Source of the DNA: Mycobacterium dioxanotrophicus
GTDB taxonomy: Bacteria; Actinomycetota; Actinomycetes; Mycobacteriales; Mycobacteriaceae
DNA: 64,000 nt
Direction of reading: 5' to 3'
Assembly: GCF_002157835.1 (NCBI RefSeq)
Contig: NZ_CP020809.1
Span: 2,046,001-2,110,000, forward strand
Below the pieces are notes generated by a model that did no database searches, was not told where the DNA came from, and saw nothing but the letters and a program-made list of their open reading frames with translations. The translations under genes were made by a program, and so were the position numbers. Below are positions 1 through 10,174 of this stretch, one piece after another (position 1 is the stretch's first letter; each line of letters starts with the position of its first letter).

Positions 1-428
1 ACTGGTCGGGTGACCTGGCCTACCGCGACGCCGACGGCTGGATCTATCTCGCCGGCCGGACCGCGGACTGGATGCGGGTCGACGGCGAGAACATCACTGC
101 GGCGCCCATCGAACGAATCCTGTTGCGTCAGCCGGTGATCAACCGGGTCGCGGTCTATCCCGTGCCCGACGAGTTCGTCGGCGACCAGGTGATGGCCGCC
201 ATCGTGCTGCGCGACGACCAGCAGCTCACGCCGGAAAAGTTCGGCCGATTCCTCGCCGCCCAACCCGACCTGTCACCCAAATCGTGGCCCCGTTTCGTCT
301 GGCTCGCCGACGATCTTCCGACCACCGCCACCAACAAGATCCTCAAACGCGAGCTGGTCGCCCGCGGGACCGACCCGGCAGGCCGGGTGCTGTGGCAGCG
401 CGACGGAACGACGTACGCGCGCATCTGA
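1..428 (+). CDS. Acyl-CoA synthetase (FadD-type), C-terminal part, 5' end outside window
   Basis: The frame is open from the window edge. It begins with the adenylating-enzyme motif SGDLAYRD, continues through the hinge (DWMRVDGENI), and ends with NKILKREL, which carries the catalytic lysine of the C-terminal subdomain in acyl-CoA synthetases. Family knowledge: these enzymes activate fatty acids to acyl-AMP and then acyl-CoA. About 141 codons are visible, roughly the last quarter of a usual 500-560 residue protein, so substrate preference cannot be inferred. M. tuberculosis has rho directly upstream of rpmE, so a fadD gene here is a local difference. The precise fadD paralogue is not assigned. 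Confidence 0.85.
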   Translation, partial: WSGDLAYRDADGWIYLAGRTADWMRVDGENITAAPIERILLRQPVINRVAVYPVPDEFVGDQVMAAIVLRDDQQLTPEKFGRFLAAQPDLSPKSWPRFVWLADDLPTTATNKILKRELVARGTDPAGRVLWQRDGTTYARI

Positions 429-584
429 TCGGCGGGAATAGAGCCTGGCCGGCACGCGTTTAGGCTGCTGGCGGCCGAACTGGCATAATGGACCGCCGAC
501 CCTCGGTCCCGGTTCACGTCCACACGTGAGGAGCGCAATCAGCGCCGATCTCGGGCGACCCGGGCCAACGACTGAAGAGGAACC

Positions 585-824
585 ATGAAAACGGGCATTC
601 ACCCTGAGTACGTCGAGACCACCGTGCACTGCGGTTGTGGCAACACTTTCACGACGCGCAGCACGAAGAACAGCGGACAGATCGTCGTTGAGGTCTGCTC
701 GCAGTGCCACCCCTTCTACACCGGCAAGCAGAAGATCCTCGACAGCGGCGGCCGTGTGGCCCGCTTCGAGAAGCGCTACGGCAAGCGCAAGCCGGCCGGC
801 GAGAAGGCCGCGGCCGACAAGTAG
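585..824 (+). CDS. rpmE: 50S ribosomal protein L31, zinc-binding form
   Basis: This 79-residue protein has the L31 layout with two cysteine pairs (CGC near residue 16 and CSQC near residue 37) followed by HPFYTGKQK. The four cysteines mark the zinc-containing C+ paralogue, which is replaced by the C- form under zinc starvation in mycobacteria. The lysine/alanine-rich tail after residue 65 is usual for actinobacteria. A GAGG-type ribosome binding site precedes the ATG. The gene matches the Rv1298 position before prfA, and a hairpin terminator separates the two. Confidence 0.97.
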   Translation: MKTGIHPEYVETTVHCGCGNTFTTRSTKNSGQIVVEVCSQCHPFYTGKQKILDSGGRVARFEKRYGKRKPAGEKAAADK

Positions 825-832
825 CTTTGTCG

Positions 833-880
833 ACGACGCCCGATCTGTCGCATTCGCGTCAGATCCGGGCGTCGTTCTCG
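833..880 (+). terminator. Hairpin terminator between rpmE and prfA
   Basis: Bases 833-847 pair with 860-875 over about 15 bp with one bulged G. The loop is about 12 bases, and a short T-containing stretch (TCTCGTTT) follows. It lies 9 bases after the rpmE stop, so it probably ends or attenuates rpmE transcription before prfA. Confidence 0.7.
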
Positions 881-909
881 TTTGAGCAGGCATTCAGAAG
901 GAGGTTGAC

Positions 910-1983
910 GTGACAGATAACGCGTCGGCTGTCGAGGTGATCCTCGCCGAGCACGCCGACCTCGAACTACAACTGGCCGATCCAAACTTGCACGCCGACG
1001 CGTCGGCTGCCCGCAAGGTCGGACGCCGGTTCGCGCAGATCTCGCCGGTCGTGGCCACGTACCGCAAGTTGGAGGCCGCCCGCGGTGACCTCGAGGCCGC
1101 GCGTGAACTCGCCGCCGACGACGCCAGCTTCGCCGCCGAGGTCGACGAACTGACGGCGCGGGTCGCCGAACTCGACACTCAGCTGACCGATCTGCTCGCT
1201 CCGCGTGATCCGCACGATGCCGACGACATCGTGCTCGAGGTCAAGTCGGGGGAGGGCGGCGAGGAGTCGGCACTGTTCGCCGCCGACCTGGCCCGCATGT
1301 ACATCCGCTACGCCGAACGGCACGGCTGGACTGTGACGATGCTCGGCGAAACCACTTCCGACCTGGGCGGATACAAAGACGCCACGTTGTCCATCCGGAG
1401 CAAGGGTGATTCGGCCGACGGCGTGTGGGCCCGGTTGAAGTTCGAGGGCGGCGTGCACCGTGTACAGCGTGTCCCGGTCACCGAGTCACAGGGCCGGGTG
1501 CACACCTCGGCTGCCGGCGTGCTGGTGTACCCCGAGCCCGAAGAGGTCGAGCAGGTCCAGATCGACGAATCGGATCTGCGCATCGACGTATACCGCTCGT
1601 CGGGCAAGGGCGGCCAGGGCGTCAACACCACCGACTCCGCCGTCCGCATCACGCATCTGCCGACCGGCATCGTGGTGACCTGCCAGAACGAGCGCTCGCA
1701 GCTGCAGAACAAGGCCCGCGCCATGCAGGTGCTGGCCGCGCGACTGCAGGCGCTGGCCGAGGAACAGGCCGACGCCGACGCCTCGGCGGACCGTGCCAGC
1801 CAGATCCGCACGGTGGACCGCAGCGAGCGCATCCGGACATACAACTTCCCCGAGAACCGCATCGCCGATCACCGGATCAACTTCAAGGCGCACAACCTGG
1901 ACCAGGTGCTCGACGGGGAACTGGACCCCCTGTTCGACGCGCTGGCCGCCGCTGACAAGCAGTCGAGGCTGCAACAGGCATGA
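910..1983 (+). CDS. prfA: Peptide chain release factor 1
   Basis: This 357-residue class I release factor recognises UAA and UAG stop codons and triggers peptidyl-tRNA hydrolysis. The GGQ catalytic motif sits in [14 protein letters not shown] around residue 235. The GTG start at 910 follows an AGGAGG ribosome binding site at proper spacing. The stop overlaps the ATG of prmC, whose product methylates the GGQ glutamine, so enzyme and substrate are translationally coupled. Corresponds to Rv1299. Confidence 0.97.
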   Translation: MTDNASAVEVILAEHADLELQLADPNLHADASAARKVGRRFAQISPVVATYRKLEAARGDLEAARELAADDASFAAEVDELTARVAELDTQLTDLLAPRDPHDADDIVLEVKSGEGGEESALFAADLARMYIRYAERHGWTVTMLGETTSDLGGYKDATLSIRSKGDSADGVWARLKFEGGVHRVQRVPVTESQGRVHTSAAGVLVYPEPEEVEQVQIDESDLRIDVYRSSGKGGQGVNTTDSAVRITHLPTGIVVTCQNERSQLQNKARAMQVLAARLQALAEEQADADASADRASQIRTVDRSERIRTYNFPENRIADHRINFKAHNLDQVLDGELDPLFDALAAADKQSRLQQA

Positions 1984-2021
1984 CCCGGCCCGCCGGGGAA
2001 GGCATGACCCGGCCCGCCGGG
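1977..2021 (+). repeat. 24-bp tandem duplication spanning the prmC start codon
   Basis: Two copies with a 24-base period start at 1977 and 2001. Each contains an ATG followed by codons for TRPAG. The unit contains the prfA/prmC stop-start overlap, so prmC has two in-frame ATGs, at 1980 and 2004. Confidence 0.9.
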
Positions 2022-2885
2022 CACGGCACGACCGACCTGCGCCAGGCCATCCAAACGGCCGCCGACACCCTGGCCGCGGCGGGCATCGACTCGGCGCGCA
2101 CCGATGCTGAACTGCTGGCGGCGCACGTCGCGGGCACCGACCGCGGCCGTCTGATGCTCATCGACGATCCCGGCGAGACCTTTCACCGGACGTTCGACGC
2201 GTTGATCGCGGCACGTGCGCAGCGGGTACCGCTGCAGCATCTGGTGGGTACCGCCGCATTCGGTCCGCTGACGCTGGCCGTCGGTCCGGGCGTGTTCATT
2301 CCCCGGCCGGAGACTGAATCGCTGCTGGAGTGGGCAATGAATTTCATTGATACACAAAAGCTTTCGGAATCGCCGGTGATCGTCGACCTCTGTACCGGTT
2401 CCGGCGCACTGGCGTTGGCGCTCGCGGCGCACCGCCCGGACGCGCGGGTGCTGGCCATCGACGACTCGGAGACAGCCCTCCAATACACCCGCCGCAACGC
2501 GGCGGGCACGCAGGTCGAGGTCCTGGCTGCCGACGTCACAACGCCGGGGTTGTTGCCGGAACTCGACGGCCGGGTCGATCTGCTGGTCGCCAACCCGCCG
2601 TACATCCCGGCCGGCGCGGAACTGGATCCCGAGGTGGCCGATCATGATCCGGCGCACGCGTTGTTCGGGGGCGCCGACGGCATGGAGGTGATCGGCCCCA
2701 TCGTCAGGCTTGCCGCGCGGTGGTTACGCGACGGCGCCGGCTGTGCCGTCGAGCACGACGACACCACCTCGCGTCAGACCGTCGCGATGTTCACCGACGA
2801 CGGCAGTTTCACGTCCGTCCTGCCACACCGCGACCTGGTCGGACGACCCCGCTTTGTCACAGCCATCCGGGTTGGGAGAAGCTGA
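1980..2885 (+). CDS. prmC: Release factor glutamine methyltransferase (HemK family)
   Basis: SAM-dependent N5-methyltransferase of the release-factor GGQ glutamine. The N-terminal helical domain covers residues 15-90. The SAM site shows [13 protein letters not shown] near residue 138, and the substrate-binding NPPY motif is near residue 204. The first ATG (1980) overlaps the prfA stop. A second in-frame ATG at 2004 was created by a 24-bp tandem duplication. M. tuberculosis HemK starts close to the LRQAI segment at residue 20, so the first 8-16 residues are extra and the start is uncertain. Confidence 0.93.
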   Translation: MTRPAGEGMTRPAGHGTTDLRQAIQTAADTLAAAGIDSARTDAELLAAHVAGTDRGRLMLIDDPGETFHRTFDALIAARAQRVPLQHLVGTAAFGPLTLAVGPGVFIPRPETESLLEWAMNFIDTQKLSESPVIVDLCTGSGALALALAAHRPDARVLAIDDSETALQYTRRNAAGTQVEVLAADVTTPGLLPELDGRVDLLVANPPYIPAGAELDPEVADHDPAHALFGGADGMEVIGPIVRLAARWLRDGAGCAVEHDDTTSRQTVAMFTDDGSFTSVLPHRDLVGRPRFVTAIRVGRS

Positions 2886-2900
2886 GTTCATGGAGCCGAG

Positions 2901-3563
2901 ATGACAACCTTCGACTGCAGTGACTCCACTCAGCGCGCGACGGGCATCGCGTCGGCGATCAGCGCGCTCAAGGGCGGTCGGCTCGTCGTGATGCCGACCG
3001 ACACCGTCTACGGCATCGGCGCGGACGCCTTCGACCGCGACGCGGTCGGCAGTCTGCTCGCGGCCAAGGGGCGTGGCCGCGATATGCCGGTCGGCGTCCT
3101 CGTCGGATCCTGGACCACGATCGATGGCCTGGTCTTCTCGGTGCCCGATGCCGCACGCGAGCTGATCCGGGCGTTCTGGCCGGGCGCGCTGAGCCTGGTG
3201 GTGCGCCAGGCGCCGTCGCTGCAATGGGACCTCGGCGACGCCAACGGCAGCGTGATGCTGCGGATGCCGCTTCACCCCGTGGCCATCGAACTGCTGCGTG
3301 AGGTCGGGCCGATGGCGGTGTCGAGCGCCAACGTTTCCGGCAGGCCCGCCGCGGTCACTGCCGCTGCCGCGCGCGAGCAACTCGGCGACCTGGTTGAGGT
3401 CTACCTCGATGGCGGGCCCGCCGAACGGCAGGCCGCGTCCACCATCGTCGATCTGACCGGTGGGCAGCCGCGCATCCTGCGCGAGGGCCCGATCAGCGCC
3501 GACGACATCGCCAGGGTTCTCGGAGTGGAAGCCACGACACTGGCCCCGACACTCACGGAGTGA
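2901..3563 (+). CDS. tsaC: L-threonylcarbamoyladenylate synthase (Sua5/YciO/YrdC)
   Basis: This 220-residue protein has the YrdC fold signature VMPTDTVYGIGADAFD near residue 30 and a KGR..MP block at about residues 56-62. It makes threonylcarbamoyl-AMP from threonine, bicarbonate and ATP, for t6A37 tRNA modification. The length fits a TsaC-type enzyme without the extra Sua5 C-terminal domain. Start ATG 2901 lies 15 bases after prmC. Corresponds to Rv1301. Confidence 0.93.
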   Translation: MTTFDCSDSTQRATGIASAISALKGGRLVVMPTDTVYGIGADAFDRDAVGSLLAAKGRGRDMPVGVLVGSWTTIDGLVFSVPDAARELIRAFWPGALSLVVRQAPSLQWDLGDANGSVMLRMPLHPVAIELLREVGPMAVSSANVSGRPAAVTAAAAREQLGDLVEVYLDGGPAERQAASTIVDLTGGQPRILREGPISADDIARVLGVEATTLAPTLTE

Positions 3564-3570
3564 TCTCAGC

Positions 3571-4818
3571 TTGCTGACGTACGGTGCACCGGTGATCACG
3601 GCTGCGGGGCAGATCGATGCCGCGATCCCGACCGGCCTGCTCGCGTTGTCCGACCAAGGGGCCGGGGTGCCGCTGCGGGAGCTGGCGCTGGTCGGCCTGA
3701 CTGCCGCGATCATCACCTACTTCGCCACCGGCTGGGTCCGGGTCATGGCCATCCGGCTCGGCGCCGTCGCGTATCCGCGGGAACGAGACGTGCACGTGCA
3801 GCCGACCCCCCGCATGGGCGGGCTGGCCATGTACGTCGGGGTCGCCTCGGCGGTGCTGTTGGCTTCCCAGCTGCCGGCGTTGACCCGCGGGTTCGTCTAC
3901 TCGACGGGTATGCCTGCCGTGGTGGTCGCCGGCGGCCTGATCATGGCGATCGGGCTGATCGACGACCGGTGGGGTCTGGACGCGCTGACCAAATTCGCCG
4001 GTCAGATCACCGCCGCCAGCGTTCTGGTCACGATGGGTGTGGCCTGGAGCGTGCTCTACATCCCGATCGGGGGAGTGGGCACGATAGTGCTCGACCAGGT
4101 GTCGTCGATCCTGCTCACGCTGGCGCTGACCGTCTCGATCGTGAACGCGATGAACTTCGTCGACGGGCTCGACGGTCTGGCAGCCGGCCTCGGGTTGATC
4201 ACCGCGCTCGCCATCTGCGTCTTCTCGGTCGGTCTGCTGCGTGACCACGGCGGCGACGTGCTGTTCTACCCGCCCGCGGTGATCTCCGTCGTGCTGGCGG
4301 GCGCCTGCCTGGGCTTTCTGCCGCACAACTTCCACCGCGCCAAGATCTTCATGGGCGACTCGGGGTCCATGTTGATCGGGCTCATGCTGGGCGCCGCCTC
4401 GACCACCGCGGCGGGCCCGATCTCCCAGAATGCCTACGGTGCCCGCGACGTGTTCGCCCTGATGTCGCCGTTCCTGTTGGTCATCGCAGTGATGTCTGTG
4501 CCTGCGCTGGACATGTTGCTGGCCATCGTGCGCCGCACCCGCGCCGGGCGCAGCCCGTTCAGCCCCGACAAGATGCATCTGCACCACCGGTTATTGCAGA
4601 TCGGGCACTCGCACCGGCGCGTGGTGCTACTCATCTACCTATGGGTGGGCATCGTCGCCTTCGGCGCGGCCAGCACGATTTTCGTCGACCCGCGCTACAC
4701 CGGCGCGGTGATGGCGGCGGCCATTCTGGTTGCGATCGTGGTCACACTTATCCCGCTGTTGCGCCGCGGTCCCGATGGGCGGGAACCGCAGCTCGACGAT
4801 CAGTACGACGAAAAGTAG
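3571..4818 (+). CDS. wecA: Decaprenyl-phosphate GlcNAc-1-phosphate transferase
   Basis: Integral membrane polyprenyl-phosphate N-acetylhexosamine-1-phosphate transferase. It starts the GlcNAc-rhamnose linker that joins arabinogalactan to peptidoglycan. Family motifs are present: DDRWGLD, NAMNFVDGLDGLAAG and HRAKIFMGDSGS, among about ten hydrophobic segments. A histidine-rich loop (DKMHLHHRLL) is typical of WecA/TagO. I chose TTG 3571, preceded by GGAG, giving 415 residues; GTG 3592 (408) is the alternative, and M. tuberculosis Rfe (Rv1302) has 404. The open frame runs further upstream inside tsaC but that part is not conserved. Confidence 0.9.
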   Translation: MLTYGAPVITAAGQIDAAIPTGLLALSDQGAGVPLRELALVGLTAAIITYFATGWVRVMAIRLGAVAYPRERDVHVQPTPRMGGLAMYVGVASAVLLASQLPALTRGFVYSTGMPAVVVAGGLIMAIGLIDDRWGLDALTKFAGQITAASVLVTMGVAWSVLYIPIGGVGTIVLDQVSSILLTLALTVSIVNAMNFVDGLDGLAAGLGLITALAICVFSVGLLRDHGGDVLFYPPAVISVVLAGACLGFLPHNFHRAKIFMGDSGSMLIGLMLGAASTTAAGPISQNAYGARDVFALMSPFLLVIAVMSVPALDMLLAIVRRTRAGRSPFSPDKMHLHHRLLQIGHSHRRVVLLIYLWVGIVAFGAASTIFVDPRYTGAVMAAAILVAIVVTLIPLLRRGPDGREPQLDDQYDEK

Positions 4819-5039
4819 TAGAGCCCCTACCATGTGGTACGGTGCTGGCAGAACCCGAAAAACCTCACGGGTTGCCGGCCCGGCCCATCGGTCCCGAAAA
4901 GCCGATCGGCGCCGAATAACGACCGACAAAGGGAGCTACCCCTTGGGTGATTCCAGCGCGCCCGTCGCCCTTCGATACGCTCGTCGGGCACATTCAGGAC
5001 TTTGCCAGGTAAAAGCTGTACAGGGATTGGGGTGAAGCA
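4819..5039 (+). promoter_or_regulatory. Leader region of the ATP synthase operon with two possible short ORFs
   Basis: This 221-bp gap precedes atpI. TACCAT at 4828-4833 could serve as a -10 element. Just after it a GTG at 4842 opens a 25-codon frame ending TAA at 4917-4919. A second frame starts at TTG 4943 after an AAAGGGAG ribosome binding site and ends at 5035, just before atpI. Both have coding-like GC3, but neither is recognised, so they are only candidates for leader peptides. Confidence 0.35.
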
Positions 5040-5495
5040 GTGACGACACCAGCGCAAGATGCGCCGTTGGTGTTCCCGTCGGTGGCGTTTCGGCCACTGC
5101 GGCTCCTGATCATCTGCGTGGCACTGACCGGCGTTGCCGTCGTGGCCGCCGCGTTCACCGGACACGTCTTGTTCGGAGTGTTCTTCGGCGTCGGCCTCGG
5201 CCTCGGCCTGATCAATGCGTTGCTGGTGCGGCACGCGGTGGAGTCGATCACCGCGGAGGAGCACCCGCTCAAGAAGAAGATGGCGGTCAACTCCGCCACC
5301 CGGCTGCTGATCATCACCGCGATCGCGCTCGCGATCGCCTTCTTCTTCAAGAACTCGGGCGGCATCGCGGTGCTGTTCGGGTTGGCGATCTTCCAGGCAC
5401 TGCTGGTGATGTCCACCAGCTTCCCGGTGCTCAAGAAGATCCGCACCGACGGCCTTGACGCCGTCGATACCTCTGGCACGGATTCGAAGGGTTGA
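5040..5495 (+). CDS. atpI: AtpI-like membrane protein of the ATP synthase operon
   Basis: This 151-residue hydrophobic protein has four predicted membrane segments (about residues 20-40, 43-63, 83-103 and 108-128). It lies first in the atp operon, in the place of Rv1303. Proteins at this position are thought to help assemble the c-ring, but this is family inference and sequence conservation is weak. The start is GTG 5040. atpB begins 11 bases after its stop. Confidence 0.8.
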   Translation: MTTPAQDAPLVFPSVAFRPLRLLIICVALTGVAVVAAAFTGHVLFGVFFGVGLGLGLINALLVRHAVESITAEEHPLKKKMAVNSATRLLIITAIALAIAFFFKNSGGIAVLFGLAIFQALLVMSTSFPVLKKIRTDGLDAVDTSGTDSKG

Positions 5496-5506
5496 GCTGA
5501 CACCAG

Positions 5507-6259
5507 ATGACCGAGACTGTTTCTGCCGCAGCGATCCACGTCGGCCACCACGAAGAAGTGCAATGGCTGGGGATGACGTTCAACATTGACACGATCACCG
5601 CAACCGCGGTCGCCGCCGTCATCGTCATCGCGCTGGCGTTCTTCCTGAAGGCCAAGGTCACCTCCACCGGGGTTCCCGGCGGTGTGCAGCTGTTCTTCGA
5701 AGCCATCACCATCCAGATGCGTCAGCAGATCGAGAGCGCGATCGGTATGAAGATCGCTCCGTTCGTGCTGCCGCTCGCGGTCACCATCTTCGTGTTCATC
5801 CTGGTGTCCAACTGGCTGTCGGTGCTGCCCGTGCAGTTCGGCGGGCCCGACGGCGCGGCGTCCGAACTGCTGGCCCCGCCGGCCTCGGACATCAACTACG
5901 TGCTGGCCCTGGCCCTCTTCGTATTCCTCTGCTACCACGCGGCCGGCATCTGGCGGCGCGGTCCGTTCGGACACCTGAAGAAGCTGGTCAAGGGCCACGT
6001 CGCGGTGCTGGCGCCGATCAACATCGTCGAAGAGATCGCCAAGCCCGTCTCGCTGTCTCTCCGACTTTTCGGCAACATGTTCGCCGGCGGCATCCTGGTC
6101 GCGCTGATCGCCATGTTCCCCTGGTACATCCAGTGGGCGCCGAACGCCATCTGGAAGACCTTCGACCTCTTCGTCGGTCTGATCCAGGCCTTCATCTTCG
6201 CCCTGCTGACCATTCTGTACTTCAGCCAGTCCATGGAACTGGACCACGACGAACACTGA
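5507..6259 (+). CDS. atpB: ATP synthase Fo subunit a
   Basis: This 250-residue proton-channel subunit has 5-6 membrane helices. The essential arginine lies in [14 protein letters not shown] (R186), where protonation of the c-ring is controlled. It works with subunit c and the b/b'-delta stalk in the plasma membrane. The ATG start follows atpI closely, which fits cotranscription. Corresponds to Rv1304. Confidence 0.97.
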   Translation: MTETVSAAAIHVGHHEEVQWLGMTFNIDTITATAVAAVIVIALAFFLKAKVTSTGVPGGVQLFFEAITIQMRQQIESAIGMKIAPFVLPLAVTIFVFILVSNWLSVLPVQFGGPDGAASELLAPPASDINYVLALALFVFLCYHAAGIWRRGPFGHLKKLVKGHVAVLAPINIVEEIAKPVSLSLRLFGNMFAGGILVALIAMFPWYIQWAPNAIWKTFDLFVGLIQAFIFALLTILYFSQSMELDHDEH

Positions 6260-6317
6260 CCTGCCAGTACCACAACAGACCCTGGTGGCATCGCTACCAG
6301 TTACCAAGGAGGAATAA

Positions 6318-6572
<255 letters not shown>

Positions 6573-6578
6573 TCCAGC

Positions 6579-7097
6579 GTGATGGAACAACTGAGCGCAA
6601 CGATCCTGGCGTCCAGCCAGGCGGCTGAAGAAGGCGGCGGGGGTCAGAGCAACTTCCTGATCCCCAACGGCACCTTCTTCGTCGTGCTGCTCATCTTCTT
6701 GATCGTGCTTGGCGTGATCGGGAAATGGGTGGTGCCGCCGATCAGTAAGGTCCTGGCGGAGCGGGAAGCGATGCTGGCCAAGACCGCCGCGGACAACCGC
6801 AAGTCGGCCGAGCAGGTTGCGGCCGCACAGGCCGACTACGACGCGGCGATGGCGGGGGCTCGCACCGAGGCTTCGGCCATTCGGGACGAAGCTCGCGCAG
6901 CTGGCCGCTCGGTTGTCGACCAGAAGCGTGCCGAAGCCAGCGGTGAGGTAGCCGCAACCGTTCGCGACGCAGACCAGCAACTGTCTGCGCAGGGTGCCGC
7001 CGCGCGGTCCGATCTCGAGTCGTCGGTAGACGGCCTGTCGGCCACGCTGGCCAGTCGCATCCTCGGCGTCGACGTGAAACCAGGTGGGACGCAGTAG
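6579..7097 (+). CDS. atpF: ATP synthase Fo subunit b
   Basis: This 172-residue protein has one membrane segment (about residues 30-50) followed by a long alanine/charged coiled coil forming the peripheral stalk. It starts at GTG 6579 or, equally possible, ATG 6582. atpFH begins immediately after its stop. It pairs with the b'-delta fusion encoded next. Confidence 0.95.
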   Translation: MMEQLSATILASSQAAEEGGGGQSNFLIPNGTFFVVLLIFLIVLGVIGKWVVPPISKVLAEREAMLAKTAADNRKSAEQVAAAQADYDAAMAGARTEASAIRDEARAAGRSVVDQKRAEASGEVAATVRDADQQLSAQGAAARSDLESSVDGLSATLASRILGVDVKPGGTQ

Positions 7098-8435
7098 ATG
7101 GAAATCTTCATCGGACAGCTGATCGGCTTCGCGGTCATCGCTTACATCATCTGGCGGTTCGTGGTACCGCCGGTGAAGGCGCTGATGGCCAAGCAGCAGG
7201 AAGCAGTACGCACCGCACTCGCGGAGAGCGCGGAGGCGTCGAAGAAGCTCGCCGACGCCGATGCCATGCACGCCAAGGCGCTCGCGGATGCCAAGGCCGA
7301 GTCGGGCAAGGTCACCGACGAGGCCCGGCACGATTCCCAGCGGATCACCGCGCAGCTCGCCGAGCAGGCAGGCGCGGAGGCAGAGCGCATCAAAGCCCAA
7401 GGCGCACAACAGATTCAGCTAATGCGCCAGCAGCTCATCCGCGGCCTGCGCAACGGTCTGGGCGAGGAGTCCGTGGCCAAGGCCGACTCATTGGTCCGGG
7501 CACACGTCGCTGACCCGGCCGCGCAGTCTGCCACGGTGGATCGCTTCCTGGACCAGCTGGACCAGATGGCTCCGTCGAGCGCGGTGATCGACACCGCCGC
7601 GACCTCCACACTGCGGGCCGCCAGCCGTGAGTCGTTGGCCACCCTGGTCGACAAGTTCGACTCGGTTGCCGGTGGTCTCGACGCCGCCGGGCTGACCACG
7701 CTGGCCGACGAGTTGGCCGCCGTGGCCAAGCTGCTGCTGTCGGAGTCGGTGCTCAACCGGCATCTCGCCGAACCCACCGACGATCCCGCGGCGAAGGCAC
7801 GTCTGGTCGACACACTGCTGTCGGGCAAGGTGGGCGCGACGACGCTGGACCTGGTGCGGACCGCTGCGTCGCAGCGTTGGTCGACGGAAGGCAACCTGGT
7901 CGACGGCATCGAGCATGCCGCCCGCCTGGCACTGCTGAAGCGGGCCGAGGTCGCCGGTGAGGTCGACGAGGTCGAGGACCAGCTGTTCCGGTTCGGCCGC
8001 GTCTTGGATGCCCAGCCGCGTCTGTCCACTCTGCTGAGTGACTACACCGCCCCGGCGGACGGTCGGATCGCCCTGCTCGACAAGGTGATCACGGGCAATG
8101 CCGGTGTGAACAGCACCGCGGCGGCTCTGCTGGCCCAGACCGTGGGCCTGCTCCGCGGCGAGCGCGCCGACGAGGCCGTCATCGACCTCGCGGAGCTTGC
8201 CGTCGCGCGGCGCGGCGAGGTGGTCGCGCACGTCACGGCCGCCGCTGAACTCAGTGACACGCAGCGCAACCGCCTGACCGCAGTGCTCACCCGGATCTAC
8301 GGGCACCCGGTCTCCGTCCAGCTGCATGTCGACCCGAATCTCCTCGGTGGGCTCTCCATCACCGTCGGCGACGAGGTCATCGACGGCACCATCTCGTCAC
8401 GACTGGCTGCGGCCGCAACCGGCTTGCCGGACTGA
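7098..8435 (+). CDS. atpFH: ATP synthase b'-delta fusion subunit
   Basis: This 445-residue protein fuses a second b-type subunit to delta, an arrangement typical of mycobacteria. The N-terminus has a membrane segment (residues 3-25) and a b-like coiled coil to about residue 110. A linker follows, then the OSCP/delta domain from about residue 265, ending with [17 protein letters not shown]. The protein ties the peripheral stalk to the top of the alpha3-beta3 head. Corresponds to Rv1307. Confidence 0.96.
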   Translation: MEIFIGQLIGFAVIAYIIWRFVVPPVKALMAKQQEAVRTALAESAEASKKLADADAMHAKALADAKAESGKVTDEARHDSQRITAQLAEQAGAEAERIKAQGAQQIQLMRQQLIRGLRNGLGEESVAKADSLVRAHVADPAAQSATVDRFLDQLDQMAPSSAVIDTAATSTLRAASRESLATLVDKFDSVAGGLDAAGLTTLADELAAVAKLLLSESVLNRHLAEPTDDPAAKARLVDTLLSGKVGATTLDLVRTAASQRWSTEGNLVDGIEHAARLALLKRAEVAGEVDEVEDQLFRFGRVLDAQPRLSTLLSDYTAPADGRIALLDKVITGNAGVNSTAAALLAQTVGLLRGERADEAVIDLAELAVARRGEVVAHVTAAAELSDTQRNRLTAVLTRIYGHPVSVQLHVDPNLLGGLSITVGDEVIDGTISSRLAAAATGLPD

Positions 8436-8437
8436 CG

Positions 8438-8465
8438 AGCGCTTGCGCGAGGAAGCGACAGGCCT
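8438..8465. repeat. GC-rich short repeat-like sequence in the atpFH-atpA gap
   Basis: Immediately after the atpFH stop lies GAGCGCTTGCGCGAGGAAGC and a CAGG tail. A related GCGAGGAA-CG-CAGG pattern occurs at 45308-45335. This suggests a dispersed short repeat, but two loose copies are weak support. Confidence 0.3.
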
Positions 8466-8517
8466 CGCCCCGAACGACACGAACGACCCCAGGAACTAGG
8501 TAGGAAGACGAAAAACC

Positions 8518-10167
8518 ATGGCAGAGTTGACAATCTCGGCTGCTGATATCGAAGGTGCCATCGAGGACTACGTATCCTCGTTTTCCGCCGACACCGAGCG
8601 TGAAGAGATCGGCACCGTCATCGACGCCGGCGACGGCATCGCCCACGTCGAGGGCCTGCCCTCGGTGATGACCCAGGAACTCCTCGAGTTCCCCGGCGGC
8701 GTCCTCGGCGTCGCGCTCAACCTCGACGAGCACAGCGTTGGTGCCGTCATCCTGGGTGAGTTCGAAAAGATCGAAGAGGGCCAGCAGGTCAAGCGCACCG
8801 GGGAGGTGCTGTCGGTTCCGGTCGGCGACGCCTTCCTGGGCCGCGTCATCAACCCGCTGGGCCAGCCGATCGACGGCCAGGGCGACATCGCCGCCGAGAC
8901 CCGCCGCGCTCTCGAGCTGCAGGCCCCCTCGGTGGTTCAGCGTCAGGGCGTCGGCGAGCCACTGCAGACCGGCATCAAGGCCATCGACGCCATGACGCCG
9001 ATCGGCCGTGGCCAGCGCCAGCTGATCATCGGCGACCGCAAGACCGGCAAGACCGCGGTCTGCGTCGACACCATCCTCAACCAGCGCGAAGCCTGGGAGA
9101 CCGGTGACCCCAAGCAGCAGGTGCGCTGCGTGTACGTCGCGGTCGGCCAGAAGGGCACCACCATCGCCAGCGTGAAGCGCGCGCTGGAAGAGGGTGGCGC
9201 GATGGAGTACACCACCATCGTCGCGGCCCCGGCTTCCGATTCCGCCGGCTTCAAATGGCTTGCGCCGTACACCGGTTCGGCCATCGGCCAGCACTGGATG
9301 TACGACGGCAAGCACGTGCTGATCGTCTTCGACGACCTCACCAAGCAGGCCGAGGCCTACCGTGCCATCTCCCTGCTGCTGCGCCGCCCGCCGGGCCGTG
9401 AGGCCTACCCGGGTGATGTCTTCTACCTGCACTCCCGTCTGCTGGAGCGTTGCGCGAAGCTGTCCGACGAGCTCGGCGGCGGTTCGATGACGGGTCTGCC
9501 GATCATCGAGACCAAGGCCAACGACATCTCGGCCTACATCCCGACCAACGTCATCTCCATCACCGACGGCCAGTGCTTCCTGGAGTCCGACCTGTTCAAC
9601 CAGGGTGTGCGACCGGCCGTCAACGTCGGTGTGTCGGTGTCCCGCGTCGGTGGCGCCGCGCAGATCAAGGCGATGAAAGAGGTCGCCGGCTCGCTGCGTC
9701 TGGATCTGTCGCAGTACCGCGAGCTGGAGGCCTTCGCGGCCTTCGCCTCTGACCTGGACGCGGCGTCCAAGGCTCAGCTGGACCGTGGTGTGCGCCTGGT
9801 CGAGCTGCTCAAGCAGGCCCAGTACAGCCCGATGGCAGTCGAGGATCAGGTCGTCGCGATCTTCCTCGGCACCCAGGGTCACCTGGATTCGGTTCCCGCC
9901 GAGGATGTTTCACGCTTCGAGACCGAGTTCCTGGAGCACGTGAAGGCCAGCCACTCCGAGATCCTCACCGGCATCAAGGAGTCCAAGAAGCTCTCCGAGG
10001 AAGCCGAGGAGAAGCTCGTTTCGGTCATCAACGACTTCAAGAAGGGCTTCGCGGCATCCGACGGCAGCTCGGTGGTCGTCTCCGAATCCGACGCCGATGC
10101 GCTGGATCCCGAGGACCTGGAGAAGGAATCCGTCAAGGTCCGCAAGCTGGCTCCGAAGAAGAACTAG
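8518..10167 (+). CDS. atpA: ATP synthase F1 subunit alpha
   Basis: This 549-residue nucleotide-binding subunit has a Walker A GDRKTGKT at about residues 172-179, and [10 protein letters not shown] contains the Walker B strand. After about residue 514 comes an acidic/lysine C-terminal extension ([15 protein letters not shown]) special to mycobacteria and known to suppress ATP hydrolysis. The ATG is preceded by AGGTAGGAAG. It lies 82 bases downstream of atpFH in the same operon. Confidence 0.98.
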   Translation: MAELTISAADIEGAIEDYVSSFSADTEREEIGTVIDAGDGIAHVEGLPSVMTQELLEFPGGVLGVALNLDEHSVGAVILGEFEKIEEGQQVKRTGEVLSVPVGDAFLGRVINPLGQPIDGQGDIAAETRRALELQAPSVVQRQGVGEPLQTGIKAIDAMTPIGRGQRQLIIGDRKTGKTAVCVDTILNQREAWETGDPKQQVRCVYVAVGQKGTTIASVKRALEEGGAMEYTTIVAAPASDSAGFKWLAPYTGSAIGQHWMYDGKHVLIVFDDLTKQAEAYRAISLLLRRPPGREAYPGDVFYLHSRLLERCAKLSDELGGGSMTGLPIIETKANDISAYIPTNVISITDGQCFLESDLFNQGVRPAVNVGVSVSRVGGAAQIKAMKEVAGSLRLDLSQYRELEAFAAFASDLDAASKAQLDRGVRLVELLKQAQYSPMAVEDQVVAIFLGTQGHLDSVPAEDVSRFETEFLEHVKASHSEILTGIKESKKLSEEAEEKLVSVINDFKKGFAASDGSSVVVSESDADALDPEDLEKESVKVRKLAPKKN

Positions 10168-10174
10168 GTAATCA

